The position numbers and the translations under genes were made by a program. This document shows, one piece after another, positions 1 through 8,528 of a stretch of DNA of 64,000 nucleotides. The stretch's first letter is position 1; every line of letters starts with the position of its first letter. The notes beneath the pieces are model-generated. The model did no database searches. It saw only the letters and a list, made by a program, of their open reading frames with translations, and was not told the origin of the DNA. The stretch spans positions 62,001 through 126,000 of the forward strand of contig JAJCZJ010000125.1 in assembly GCA_029262455.1 (NCBI GenBank). Direction: 5' to 3'. The DNA comes from Deltaproteobacteria bacterium. Lineage in GTDB: Bacteria; Desulfobacterota; Binatia; HRBIN30; CADEER01.

Positions 1-1
1 C

Positions 2-1375
2 GCTTGGCCAACGTTGCGCGACCAAGTCAGCGGATTGACCGGCCCGATCAAGACCCCCCTCGCCCCCTCACAAGTCCTGTTGCTGACCGAACCAATCCAC
101 GACCCGGACCAGCCTGCGAAACAAATCGCGACCCTGATCTCTCTACTTCGCTGGTCGGAGATTCTCAGCGCCCTCGACGCGGTGCGCGTCAAGCTGATCC
201 CTCTCGGCAAGACCCAAGCTTCCTTCATTGTCGATGCCTCCGGGGCGCAAATCGGCGGCGTATCCTTCGACGGCAGCCCCGTCGGCCGCTCCACAGCTCT
301 CGTGATCAACGGCGATACACGGCAACAGAAAGGCCAGCTCAGGGGATCTGGTCCAATCCTCTTCGGGTCGGCTGCCGTCCGCGATGCTCCGGAGCAGTGG
401 TCCGTCGTCTTCGTTGAAAGGGCAACCGATGCGCTGGCCACCGTCACGGCGATGCGACAGAGGTGGCTGATTCTCATTTCAACAATCCTTGCCCTCGGAC
501 TCATCGTCGCGGCACTCTTAGCTCGCCAATTCATGTCGCCTCTCGCCGAGGTCACCAGAACGACCGCCTACATCGCGGCAAACCCCGATTTGGAGCTTCC
601 CCCTCTTCCTGTGCGCTCCAATGACGAGGTCGGCCAGCTCACCCGTTCGTTCAATAAGATGACGTCGGAGCTCAAACGTAGCCAGGAGGAAACTCTATCT
701 GCCGCTAAGTTCGCTTTCGCCGGTCAGCTGGCGGCCATGGTCGCCCATGAAGTCAGAACTCCTCTGACCGTCATGAGGTCATCCGCCCAGCTTCTCACCG
801 CCACCCCCTCTGACGATCAACAGAATCACGAGCTCGTCGAGACAATCGTCGCCGAAGTCGACCGCATCCAGAGAGTCGTCAACGGACTGATCGAACTCGC
901 CCGCCCCCTGGAGCAGAAGCTCGAGCCGGTCGATCTCAGGGAGCTGCTGACGCGTGCCTTCGATTTCACCCACGCGGAGGCCGCTCGAAAACAGATCCGG
1001 ATCACATCAGACCTCTCGGTCGACCCGGGCCCCGCACTCTGCGATCCCGATCAGATCTACCAAGTCATCCTCAATCTCGTCGTCAATGCATTGCAGGCGC
1101 TCGAGAACGGCGGAACCATCCACCTTCGGACGCTCCCGCGCGAATCGGATCAATGCGGTTTCGAGATCAGCGACGACGGGCCGGGGCTGCCCGAACACCT
1201 CACCGACGACATGTTTCACCCCTTCGTCACAGGACGTGAAGACGGTACCGGACTCGGTCTCGCGTTCGTCGATCGCGTCGTCAAAGCGCATGGAGGCCGC
1301 GTCGAAGTCCAGACCCGATCAGGGCATGGCACGGTCTTTGCGATCCATCTTCCGGCAACGGAGGACAAGAAATGA
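2..1375 (+). CDS. Sensor histidine kinase, truncated at the window edge
   Basis: The reading frame is open from base 2, so the N-terminus lies outside the window; about 457 residues are visible. Counting from a TTG at base 14, a probable extracytoplasmic sensor region (about residues 20-145) is followed by one transmembrane helix (about 150-171), a HAMP linker (about 172-225), the HisKA box with phospho-acceptor His245 in AHEVRTPL, and an HATPase domain with N-box NLVVNALQAL, G1 DDGPGLP and G2 GTGLGL. It should autophosphorylate and pass phosphate to the NtrC-type regulator whose ATG overlaps its stop (ATGA at 1372-1375). Domain order and motifs are clear; the signal sensed is unknown. The nearby arn genes suggest an envelope signal, which is inference. 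Confidence 0.95.
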   Translation, partial: AWPTLRDQVSGLTGPIKTPLAPSQVLLLTEPIHDPDQPAKQIATLISLLRWSEILSALDAVRVKLIPLGKTQASFIVDASGAQIGGVSFDGSPVGRSTALVINGDTRQQKGQLRGSGPILFGSAAVRDAPEQWSVVFVERATDALATVTAMRQRWLILISTILALGLIVAALLARQFMSPLAEVTRTTAYIAANPDLELPPLPVRSNDEVGQLTRSFNKMTSELKRSQEETLSAAKFAFAGQLAAMVAHEVRTPLTVMRSSAQLLTATPSDDQQNHELVETIVAEVDRIQRVVNGLIELARPLEQKLEPVDLRELLTRAFDFTHAEAARKQIRITSDLSVDPGPALCDPDQIYQVILNLVVNALQALENGGTIHLRTLPRESDQCGFEISDDGPGLPEHLTDDMFHPFVTGREDGTGLGLAFVDRVVKAHGGRVEVQTRSGHGTVFAIHLPATEDKK

Positions 1376-2751
1376 CCAAGATACTCATTGTAGACGACGA
1401 CCGTCGCATGCGCCGCACCCTACAGATCGTCATCGAGCGAATGGGTTTCGAGTCCGTGGCGGCGATGGACGCTGCGGAAGCGCGCGAGCATATCGCGAAC
1501 ACAGCCTTCGATCTCGTCCTCACCGATCTCAAGATGCCCGAGACCAGCGGCGTCGAGCTCCTGCAGGAGATCCGTGCCACGCACCCGACGATCCCCGTAA
1601 TCGTCATCACCGCGTACGGCACCATTCAAACCGCGATCGAGGCGATGCGACAAGGCGCATCCGACTTTGTCCTCAAACCGTTCGACAATGACAATCTCGA
1701 GTTCATCATCAATCGATCTCTGGCGCTCGAGCGCTATCGCAACGAGAACAACTTCCTGCGCAAGCAAGTGGAGGACTCATGGGCCCCCGAAGAAGTGTTT
1801 CTCTCTTTGTCGAGCATGCAGGGGGTGGCTGAAATCATCGAGCGCGTGGCACCGACGACCAGCCCGATCCTGGTCACCGGCGAAACCGGAACCGGCAAGG
1901 AACTTGCCGCTCGCTGCATTCACAAACGCAGCCCGCGGAGCAACGAACTGTTCGTCCCGCTAAACTGCGCGGCGCTGCCAGGAGAGCTCCTCGAAGCAGA
2001 GCTCTTCGGACACGCGCGAGGCGCCTTTACCGGAGCAGAGCAAGAACGCCAAGGGAAGTTCGAGCTAGCCAACGGAGGCACCCTCTTCCTCGACGAGATC
2101 GGGGACATGCCGATCACCCTGCAAGCAAAACTGCTGCGCGTCCTGGAAGACGGGATCGTCGAGCCGCTCGGTACTAACAAACGCGTTCGAGTAGACATTC
2201 GAGTGATCTCGGCAACGAACCAAGACATGCGCCAGGCGATCGCTGACAAGCGCTTCCGCGACGACCTCTACTACCGCATCAACACGATCGAGTTGCGCCT
2301 ACCGCCGCTGCGCGATCGCACCGGCGACCTCGACACCCTCGCGCCGCTCTTCCTCGAACGCTACGCGATGGAAATCGGCAAGCAGGCGCCAACTTTGACC
2401 GACGATGCGCTCGAATTGCTGCGTCGCTACGACTGGCCGGGAAACGTTCGCGAGCTGCGCAACGTAATGGAACGCGCCGCCGTCTTATCCAATCACGACA
2501 TACTCGCCAGCGACTTCTTTGCACCAGTCCTTCCAGTAAAACCGGAAGACAGCTCACCGAATCCCGGCAATGAGTCTGATCCCCGCGAGGACCTAGCCGA
2601 AGGGCGACTCGTCCCCGCCGTCGAAGCGTTTGAGCGCCGCATGATCCTTCGCGCCCTGGATCAAACGAAAGACAACAAAGCGAAGGCAGCCCGAGCCCTC
2701 GGCATCAGCGAAAGAAATCTCTGGTACAAACTGCGTAAACACAGCCTCTGA
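1372..2751 (+). CDS. NtrC-family sigma-54-dependent response regulator
   Basis: This 459-residue protein has the standard three-domain layout. The receiver domain carries Asp52 in LTDLKMPE. The AAA+ domain has Walker A GETGTGKE (about 170-177), the sigma-54 contact loop GAFTGA (217-222) and Walker B LFLDEIGD (about 238-245). A Fis-type helix-turn-helix occupies the last 25 residues (KAARALGISERNLWYKL). It would use ATP hydrolysis to open sigma-54 promoters once phosphorylated by the overlapping kinase. The next gene on the same strand is arnC, and a GG-N10-GC sequence typical of sigma-54 promoters sits between them, so the Ara4N cluster is the obvious candidate target. That regulatory link is inferred. 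Confidence 0.96.
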   Translation: MTKILIVDDDRRMRRTLQIVIERMGFESVAAMDAAEAREHIANTAFDLVLTDLKMPETSGVELLQEIRATHPTIPVIVITAYGTIQTAIEAMRQGASDFVLKPFDNDNLEFIINRSLALERYRNENNFLRKQVEDSWAPEEVFLSLSSMQGVAEIIERVAPTTSPILVTGETGTGKELAARCIHKRSPRSNELFVPLNCAALPGELLEAELFGHARGAFTGAEQERQGKFELANGGTLFLDEIGDMPITLQAKLLRVLEDGIVEPLGTNKRVRVDIRVISATNQDMRQAIADKRFRDDLYYRINTIELRLPPLRDRTGDLDTLAPLFLERYAMEIGKQAPTLTDDALELLRRYDWPGNVRELRNVMERAAVLSNHDILASDFFAPVLPVKPEDSSPNPGNESDPREDLAEGRLVPAVEAFERRMILRALDQTKDNKAKAARALGISERNLWYKLRKHSL

Positions 2752-2888
2752 CTCCTTCGATTTCGGCACCACTGAGGTCTGCACTTCGCGCACGAATCTT
2801 CTCGGTTCGATCCGGATCGGCCTGCACGATCTTTCACCATGCAAGACAATCGAAAACGCGTGCGACCCGGCGGTGATCTTCTGCCGAT

Positions 2889-2904
2889 TGGCATGAAACG
2901 TGCC
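2889..2904 (+). promoter_or_regulatory. Candidate sigma-54 (-24/-12) promoter upstream of arnC
   Basis: TGGCATG at 2889-2895, four bases, then GTGCC at 2900-2904 gives GG (2890-2891) and GC (2902-2903) with the diagnostic 10-base separation. Against the consensus TGGCACG-N4-TTGCW there is one mismatch in the -24 box and two in the -12 box. The predicted transcription start near 2915 leaves about 33 bases before the arnC ATG. The gene immediately upstream encodes a sigma-54 activator, which raises the plausibility. No clear activator-binding palindrome was found in 2752-2888. Confidence 0.5.
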
Positions 2905-2947
2905 CTGTTAGCCCGACAACCCTACCGTCGAGGCAACGCGAACGTCC

Positions 2948-3952
2948 ATGCCAGCCACAGAAACACAAAGACAACCTGAAGCCGCCACCAACGAAATTGC
3001 GATCTCCGTAATCGTCCCAATCTTCAACGAGTTACGCAATATCCCGACATTGCACGAGCGGCTCAAGCAAACCCTTGACTCAGATCATCGTCTCTCCGAG
3101 ATCATCTACGTCGACGACGGGAGCAGTGACGGCTCTCTAGAACTGCTGAGCGATCTTTGTCGTAGCAGTGAGCGGGTGAAAGTACTTCAACTGAGCCGCA
3201 ATTGGGGTCAGCACGCCGCCGTACTGGCAGGCTTCGCCGCTGCTCGCGGCGCGGTAGTCGCAACACTCGATGCGGACCTACAAACTCCGCCAGAAGAAAT
3301 TCCGAAACTCGTCGATAAACTTGAAGAGGGTTTCGACGTAGTCGGAGGATGGCGGGAAGATCGACACGACCCGTGGCCACGCCGCCTTGCTTCTAAGATC
3401 ATCAACCGAGCCACGTCAGCCGCCGTCGGCATCGAAATGCGCGACTACGGCTGTATGTTACGCGTCTACAGTCGCGACATCATCGACCAAATCATCGCAT
3501 GCGGGGAACGTTCGCTGTTCATCCCAGCCCTCGCCAACACTCTCGCACGGCGGAGCGTGGAAATCCCAATTCGTCACGCGAAGCGAATCGCCGGCGAGTC
3601 GAAGTACAAGCCCATGCGCCTTCTCCGGCTGGCCTTCGACCTTCTCACCGGCTTCTCTCTTCTGCCGATCCAACTCGTCTCTCTCGCCGGTACGTTCGTG
3701 TCGCTTGCCGGAGTCGGATTCGGCGCTTTTCTCTTTCTCCGCCGGATCATCGTCGGCCCAGAGGTCGAGGGGGTGTTCACCCTCTTCGCGATTCTCTTTG
3801 TGTTCCTCGGCATCCTCATCCTCGCCGTCGGACTTGTCGGCGAATACATCGGCCGCATCTACATGGAGGTCCGACGCCACCCGACCTACGTGGTCGCAGC
3901 GGTCCACGGCGAAGATCCGCAACGTCCCGGTCTCATGAGGTCTTCTGGATGA
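2948..3952 (+). CDS. arnC: Undecaprenyl-phosphate Ara4FN transferase (ArnC-like GT2)
   Basis: This 334-residue family 2 glycosyltransferase has an N-terminal GT-A fold with VDDGSSDGS (55-63) and the metal-binding DAD at 108-110. Two C-terminal membrane helices follow (roughly 225-255 and 265-295). It should transfer 4-deoxy-4-formamido-L-arabinose from UDP to undecaprenyl phosphate at the inner membrane. On its own the sequence could be another polyprenyl-phosphate GT2 such as a DPM-type enzyme. The assignment as ArnC rests on the run of arnA-like, arnD and arnT genes that follow with ATGA or short junctions. The ATG at 2948 has only a weak ribosome-binding sequence. Confidence 0.88.
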   Translation: MPATETQRQPEAATNEIAISVIVPIFNELRNIPTLHERLKQTLDSDHRLSEIIYVDDGSSDGSLELLSDLCRSSERVKVLQLSRNWGQHAAVLAGFAAARGAVVATLDADLQTPPEEIPKLVDKLEEGFDVVGGWREDRHDPWPRRLASKIINRATSAAVGIEMRDYGCMLRVYSRDIIDQIIACGERSLFIPALANTLARRSVEIPIRHAKRIAGESKYKPMRLLRLAFDLLTGFSLLPIQLVSLAGTFVSLAGVGFGAFLFLRRIIVGPEVEGVFTLFAILFVFLGILILAVGLVGEYIGRIYMEVRRHPTYVVAAVHGEDPQRPGLMRSSG

Positions 3953-4869
3953 GTTGCGTCGTCTTCGCCTATCACGACATCGGCTACGTGTGCCTACAGT
4001 CTCTGATCGAGATGGGAGCTTCGATCAGGGCCGTCTTCACACACGAGGACGATCCGTCCGAAACACGATGGTTCCGCTCGGTACGGGCCTTGGCGGAGCA
4101 CCACCACATCCCTGTATTCACCGCGGTGCCCCGCGGCCCGCAATGGACCTCCCGACTGCGCGAGTGGAACCCCGATCTCATCTTCTCATTTCACTATCGA
4201 CGCCTGCTCCCGGACGCGGTGCTCGAGACCGCGCGAGTCGGAGCAGTCAACTTGCACACATCTCTGCTACCTCGTTTTCGCGGGCGCTGCCCGGTGAACT
4301 GGGTCCTGGTTCGCGGCGAGCAAGAGACTGGCGTAACCCTTCACCACATGGTGCGCGAAGCCGACGCTGGTGACATCGTCGAGCAACAGAGAGTACCGAT
4401 CGACACAGAAGACACAGCTCTCACTCTCTATCGAAAGCTGACAGGTGCCGCCTCGGCTTTGCTCCGCTCCGCCTATCCAAAACTACGGGACGGCAGTGCG
4501 CCAAGGGTTCCCCAAGATCCAAGTCTCGCCACCTACTTTCGCGGACGCACCGCAGCTGACGGACAGTTCGATTGGCAGTCCAGTGGTCAGGACATCTACA
4601 ACTTGGTGCGAGCGGTCACTCATCCGTTTCCCGGCGCATTCACCGTAGCGCCGACCAAATTCTACATTTGGCGCTGCTCCCTGATCTCGGGATCTTCCGT
4701 GCCAGCCGCAACTCCTGGCCAAGTCCTCTCGGCTACGGACCACCTGGTCGTCGCAACCGGCGACCTTCCGCTCCGACTCAATCGCGTTCAAGCCGAAGGC
4801 GGCGTCGAGGAGTCGGGCATCGACTGGGCCGCGCGTCTCGGGGTCCGGGAAGGAGATACCCTCACATGA
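3949..4869 (+). CDS. arnA: UDP-L-Ara4N formyltransferase (stand-alone ArnA N-terminal half)
   Basis: This 306-residue protein corresponds end to end with the formyltransferase half of enterobacterial ArnA, including the opening VVFAYHDIG, the segment PDLIFSFHYRRLL, and the active-site block NLHTSLLPRFRGR. Asn101, His103 and Asp139 occupy the catalytic N-H-D positions. It should formylate UDP-Ara4N from 10-formyl-THF before transfer by ArnC. The start at 3949 overlaps the arnC stop (ATGA). The frame stays open upstream inside arnC, but the family N-terminus begins exactly here. In Escherichia coli this activity is fused to a decarboxylase; here the decarboxylase is the next, separate gene. Confidence 0.92.
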   Translation: MSCVVFAYHDIGYVCLQSLIEMGASIRAVFTHEDDPSETRWFRSVRALAEHHHIPVFTAVPRGPQWTSRLREWNPDLIFSFHYRRLLPDAVLETARVGAVNLHTSLLPRFRGRCPVNWVLVRGEQETGVTLHHMVREADAGDIVEQQRVPIDTEDTALTLYRKLTGAASALLRSAYPKLRDGSAPRVPQDPSLATYFRGRTAADGQFDWQSSGQDIYNLVRAVTHPFPGAFTVAPTKFYIWRCSLISGSSVPAATPGQVLSATDHLVVATGDLPLRLNRVQAEGGVEESGIDWAARLGVREGDTLT

Positions 4870-5873
4870 AGATCCTCATTACGGGCGGCGGAGGATTTGT
4901 CGGCTCACACCTCGCTGAGGCATTCCTGGAGCGCGGCGACGAAGTCTTTATCCTCGACATCGGGCCGAACACAAAGGTGCGTCACCTGAACCAGAACCCG
5001 GATTTTCACTTTATCCACAGCAGCATCTTCGACGACGCAATTCTCGAGGGACTGATCACAAAAGTCGATTTGGTCTACCACCTCGCAGCGGTCGTCGGAG
5101 TCGAACACTACGTCGGCGACCCGCACCAAGTGCTCAGCGTCAACGTCAACGGTACGCAAAACGTCCTCAAGTTGGCCTTCAAGCACCAGAAAAAGGTCGT
5201 CTTCAGCTCAACCTCAGAAGTTTACGGCCGTAACCCCAAAGTCCCCTGGAGCGAGGACGACGACCGCGTCCTCGGGTCAACCCGCATCGATCGTTGGTGC
5301 TACGCCACGTCAAAAGCAGTCGGAGAGCACTTCGCCTTCGCCTACCAACGGATGGGATTGCCGGTCACGATCGTACGCTACTTTAACGTCTACGGCCCGC
5401 GACTGGATGCGCTCGACGTCGGGCGAGTCATCACCATCTTCCTCGGCCAGGCATTGCGCAACGAACCACTTACGGTCGTCGGGAATGGACAACAGACCCG
5501 ATGCTTTACGTTCTGCAAGGACGCCGTCGAGGCTACCGTCGCGGCCGGCATCGGAAGCGGCACAGACGGACAGATATTCAACATCGGGACAGAGGTCGAA
5601 AGCACCATTTACGAACTCGCGCGCAAGATCGTCGATCTCACCGGCTCGCAAAGCGAGATCTGTTTCGTACGCGAAGAATCGATCTACGGCGAGAGCTACG
5701 AAGACATCCCGCGACGAGTTCCGGACGTGAGCCGGATGCACCAAGTACTGAACGTCCACGCGAGAACGTCGCTGGATGAGGGACTGCGCGAGACGATCCA
5801 TTGGTTCTGCAAACAGCCGGGAAGCCGACAAAGACACAAGCAAACCCCTCAGCTCGCCTCGGTCGCGGGATAG
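4866..5873 (+). CDS. arnA: UDP-glucuronate decarboxylase (stand-alone ArnA C-terminal half, SDR)
   Basis: This 335-residue extended SDR has the NAD-binding GGGGFVGSH near the N-terminus, a STSEVYG segment, the YATSK (Tyr-x3-Lys) active site, and RYFNVYGPRL and RRVPDV segments that match the ArnA decarboxylase domain. It would oxidise and decarboxylate UDP-glucuronate to UDP-4-keto-arabinose, the substrate of ArnB. Its ATG overlaps the formyltransferase stop (ATGA, 4866-4869). A UDP-xylose synthase is the main alternative, since the two families share these residues. Position between the formyltransferase and arnD favours ArnA function. The Arg/Gln-rich C-terminal 20 residues look poorly conserved. 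Confidence 0.87.
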   Translation: MKILITGGGGFVGSHLAEAFLERGDEVFILDIGPNTKVRHLNQNPDFHFIHSSIFDDAILEGLITKVDLVYHLAAVVGVEHYVGDPHQVLSVNVNGTQNVLKLAFKHQKKVVFSSTSEVYGRNPKVPWSEDDDRVLGSTRIDRWCYATSKAVGEHFAFAYQRMGLPVTIVRYFNVYGPRLDALDVGRVITIFLGQALRNEPLTVVGNGQQTRCFTFCKDAVEATVAAGIGSGTDGQIFNIGTEVESTIYELARKIVDLTGSQSEICFVREESIYGESYEDIPRRVPDVSRMHQVLNVHARTSLDEGLRETIHWFCKQPGSRQRHKQTPQLASVAG

Positions 5874-5880
5874 TCTGAAA

Positions 5881-6777
5881 ATGTCTGCACCGCGCCTTGC
5901 TCTCAAGGTCGATATCGATACCTACGCCGGCATGCGCGACGGAGTCCCGGCGATCAACAAGCTACTGCGAAGCCGCGGGATTCGCGCGACATTCTTCGTC
6001 GCCTGCGGGCCCGACCACTCCGGCCGCGCGATCCGCCGAATCTTCCGCAAGGGCTTCCTCCATAAAATGATCCGCACCAACGCCCCGAAGCTCTACGGTT
6101 GGCGCACACTGCTTTACGGAACCATCTTGCCCGGACCCCAGATCGCCCAGTCTTTTGCTTCGCAATTGCGCGACCTCGATCGCGAGCACGTTGTCGGTGT
6201 GCACGGATACGATCATGTGTACTGGCAAGACCGTCTCGCAGGCCTCGATTCAGAGGATATCGAAGCCGAGCTCTGGCGCGGGCTCGTCGTCCTGAGCGAA
6301 ATCCTGCACCGACGACCCCACTGCTTCGCAGCGCCGGGCTGGCAGTGCAACGATGCAAGTCTGGACGCCCTCGCCAACGCCGCCCTCGACTACCAGAGCA
6401 ATACCCGAGGTCGGCACCCCTACATCCCCATCGGTACCGCGGGCGAGTGCGCCACGCCCGAAATTCCCACTACATGGCCCACTCTCGACGAGATCATCGG
6501 GACCTGCGAGTGGGACCATCGATCCATGAGTCGGTTCTACGAGTCGCAGATCAAAAACGAGCTGAACGTTCACACGATTCACGCCGAGGTCGAGGGCACC
6601 AGATATCTCTCGCTCTTCGAAGCAGTACTCGACGCCCTGCGAGATCAGGTCGACTTCGTCACTCTCGACGACGTCGCACAAGGTCTTCAACCGGGCGCAC
6701 TACCCAGATGCCGGATCGTCAACCGACCGGTCTTCGGACGCTCCGGCTCGGTCGCGACACAAGCGACCGAACGATGA
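5881..6777 (+). CDS. arnD: 4-deoxy-4-formamido-L-arabinose-phosphoundecaprenol deformylase (ArnD)
   Basis: This 298-residue polysaccharide-deacetylase-fold protein closely resembles ArnD: LKVDIDTYAGMRDGVP at the N-terminus carries the metal Asp pair, followed by ATFFVACGPDHSGR, NAPKLYGWRTLL and VVGVHGYDHVYWQD with the conserved His residues, and a later FAAPGWQCN. It should remove the formyl group from lipid-linked Ara4FN at the inner membrane. The ATG at 5881 lies 7 bases after the decarboxylase stop. The frame is open a further 105 bases upstream, inside the preceding gene, but homology begins at this Met. The stop overlaps the arnT start (ATGA). Confidence 0.93.
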   Translation: MSAPRLALKVDIDTYAGMRDGVPAINKLLRSRGIRATFFVACGPDHSGRAIRRIFRKGFLHKMIRTNAPKLYGWRTLLYGTILPGPQIAQSFASQLRDLDREHVVGVHGYDHVYWQDRLAGLDSEDIEAELWRGLVVLSEILHRRPHCFAAPGWQCNDASLDALANAALDYQSNTRGRHPYIPIGTAGECATPEIPTTWPTLDEIIGTCEWDHRSMSRFYESQIKNELNVHTIHAEVEGTRYLSLFEAVLDALRDQVDFVTLDDVAQGLQPGALPRCRIVNRPVFGRSGSVATQATER

Positions 6778-8528
6778 GCGGGACACCGGCCGAGAACGAA
6801 TTCGAAATTGGAGTGACCCCGGGCCCGCACCGCCCGACCGCGAGAGGAGACTCTCGCACGGCGAGCGCCAACCCAACCCACTCAAAAACCAGCACGGCCG
6901 TCTGGGTCCAGGCGGCTGTGCTGGCGGTTGCTGCGACAGCGCTCTACCTCTACGGCATCACCGGCTTCCCGCTGGCAGAGCCGGATGAGGGTCGATACGC
7001 GGAGATACCGCGAGAGATGTTGCTGAGCGGAGACTGGGTCACTCCGCGACTCAACTTCGTCAAGTATTTCGAGAAGCCGCCGCTGGTGTACTGGGCAACC
7101 GCCCTGTCTTTCCTCGCCTTCGGAGAAAACGAATTTGCCGCAAGACTCCCCTCGACGCTCGCCGCGCTCGGTACGATCGCACTAACCGCGATCCTCGCCG
7201 CAAGTGCCTACGGTCCAAGCACCGCTCTGTTGGCATCGACGATCTTGGCGACCAGCCCGTTCTTTGCGTTCATGGGCATCATCCTCACCCTCGACATGTC
7301 TCTGACGTTCGCAATCACCCTGTGTTACACGGCGACTTGGCTCGCATACCAACGTGGTCACCGGCCCCTGTATCGACTGACGTGGATCGCAGCCGCGCTC
7401 GGGGTGCTCATCAAGGGGCCCGTTACCGCCGTCCTCGCCTTCGCGGGACAGGCGCCGTTCCTGCTCGCGCACGGCGGCTTTCGTCAACTGCGTGTGGCAG
7501 CCGAAGGCAAGGGCATCCTACTCGCGGCGGCGATCGCTGTGCCTTGGTTTGTGCTAGTCAGTCTCGCGAACCCCGAGTTCGTCGAGTTCTTCGTCATCGA
7601 TCAACACATTGCCCGCTACCTGTGGAAGAACGAGCACGGCCAACCGCTGCTCTTTTTCATAGCCTTGGTTCCGGCGATGATGTTGCCCTGGAGTCTCGCT
7701 CCACTGTTTCAGTGGCGTGAATGGCGCACCCGCCTATCACCGCGCGCTTGGTCGCCCGCAACCAGGCTCCTCGTGCTTTGGGCCACCGTGATCATCGGAT
7801 TCTTTAGTCTATCGGGATCGAAACTCGCGACCTACGCCCTGCCAGCACTGCCACCGATCGCAATCCTCTTGGCGCGCGGGATGATCGCCACACACACAAC
7901 CGAATCGACATCGTTCTTTCGCAACATCGCCGCGGCGATGTTCCTCCTCGGCGTTACGGCGGCTGTCTGCGGAGTTGTTCTGCCCCATTTTAACGACCAC
8001 TGGCGAGTCATCTTCTTGCGTCCGACCCTACTCCTGGCCGGACTCGTGCTGGCCGGATCCGCCGTCGCCCTGCGCGCCACTGCCGATAGGCCGACGTTGG
8101 CGATCAAGGTTCTCTCCGCTGCGATGCTGCTGTTTCTACTGTCGGCAATGTCCGGGCGCGACGTGGCGGGTCACTACAAAGATCTCAGCCAAGCCGCTGC
8201 CCGAGTCATGCAGCCGGGCGATCGTCTCGTCGTGTTTCGGCACTACGTCCAAGGCGTCCCGTTCTACTCGGGACAGCGCCCCGTGATGGTCGAAAGCTGG
8301 GGCGAGCTCGGCTTTGGAAGCCGGCAAGGAGATCAATCCGAGTATTTCTGGGCCAAGACAGACCAGCTGCTCGCGCGCTGGACAGGGGCGGAACGGCTAT
8401 TCCTCATCATCAACCGCAAGGAGCTAGCCGCACTCGCCCCTCCCTTGCCCGAACCACACACGATGATCGCCAGCCAAGGCAAGAAGGTACTGTTGGTCAA
8501 TGAAGCCAGTCCATCACGACATGACTGA
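6774..8528 (+). CDS. arnT: Lipid A Ara4N transferase (ArnT-like GT39/GT83)
   Basis: This 584-residue polytopic membrane glycosyltransferase starts with about 45 polar residues and then roughly a dozen hydrophobic helices. The first periplasmic loop carries EPDEGRYAEIPREMLLSGDW and FEKPPLVYW, the acidic substrate-loop signature of ArnT and protein O-mannosyltransferase relatives. It should move Ara4N from undecaprenyl phosphate to lipid A phosphates on the periplasmic face. The ATG at 6774 overlaps the arnD stop. The 3' end overlaps the convergent arnB gene by 15 bases (8514-8528). No arnE/arnF flippase genes are visible, so flipping of the lipid-linked sugar must depend on genes elsewhere. 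Confidence 0.92.
   Translation: MSGTPAENEFEIGVTPGPHRPTARGDSRTASANPTHSKTSTAVWVQAAVLAVAATALYLYGITGFPLAEPDEGRYAEIPREMLLSGDWVTPRLNFVKYFEKPPLVYWATALSFLAFGENEFAARLPSTLAALGTIALTAILAASAYGPSTALLASTILATSPFFAFMGIILTLDMSLTFAITLCYTATWLAYQRGHRPLYRLTWIAAALGVLIKGPVTAVLAFAGQAPFLLAHGGFRQLRVAAEGKGILLAAAIAVPWFVLVSLANPEFVEFFVIDQHIARYLWKNEHGQPLLFFIALVPAMMLPWSLAPLFQWREWRTRLSPRAWSPATRLLVLWATVIIGFFSLSGSKLATYALPALPPIAILLARGMIATHTTESTSFFRNIAAAMFLLGVTAAVCGVVLPHFNDHWRVIFLRPTLLLAGLVLAGSAVALRATADRPTLAIKVLSAAMLLFLLSAMSGRDVAGHYKDLSQAAARVMQPGDRLVVFRHYVQGVPFYSGQRPVMVESWGELGFGSRQGDQSEYFWAKTDQLLARWTGAERLFLIINRKELAALAPPLPEPHTMIASQGKKVLLVNEASPSRHD

Noticed and set aside
3499-3948. In-frame extension of the formyltransferase gene inside arnC
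   Set aside because: The translated extension has no family similarity and overlaps arnC in another frame; the ATGA overlap at 3949 gives the expected N-terminus.
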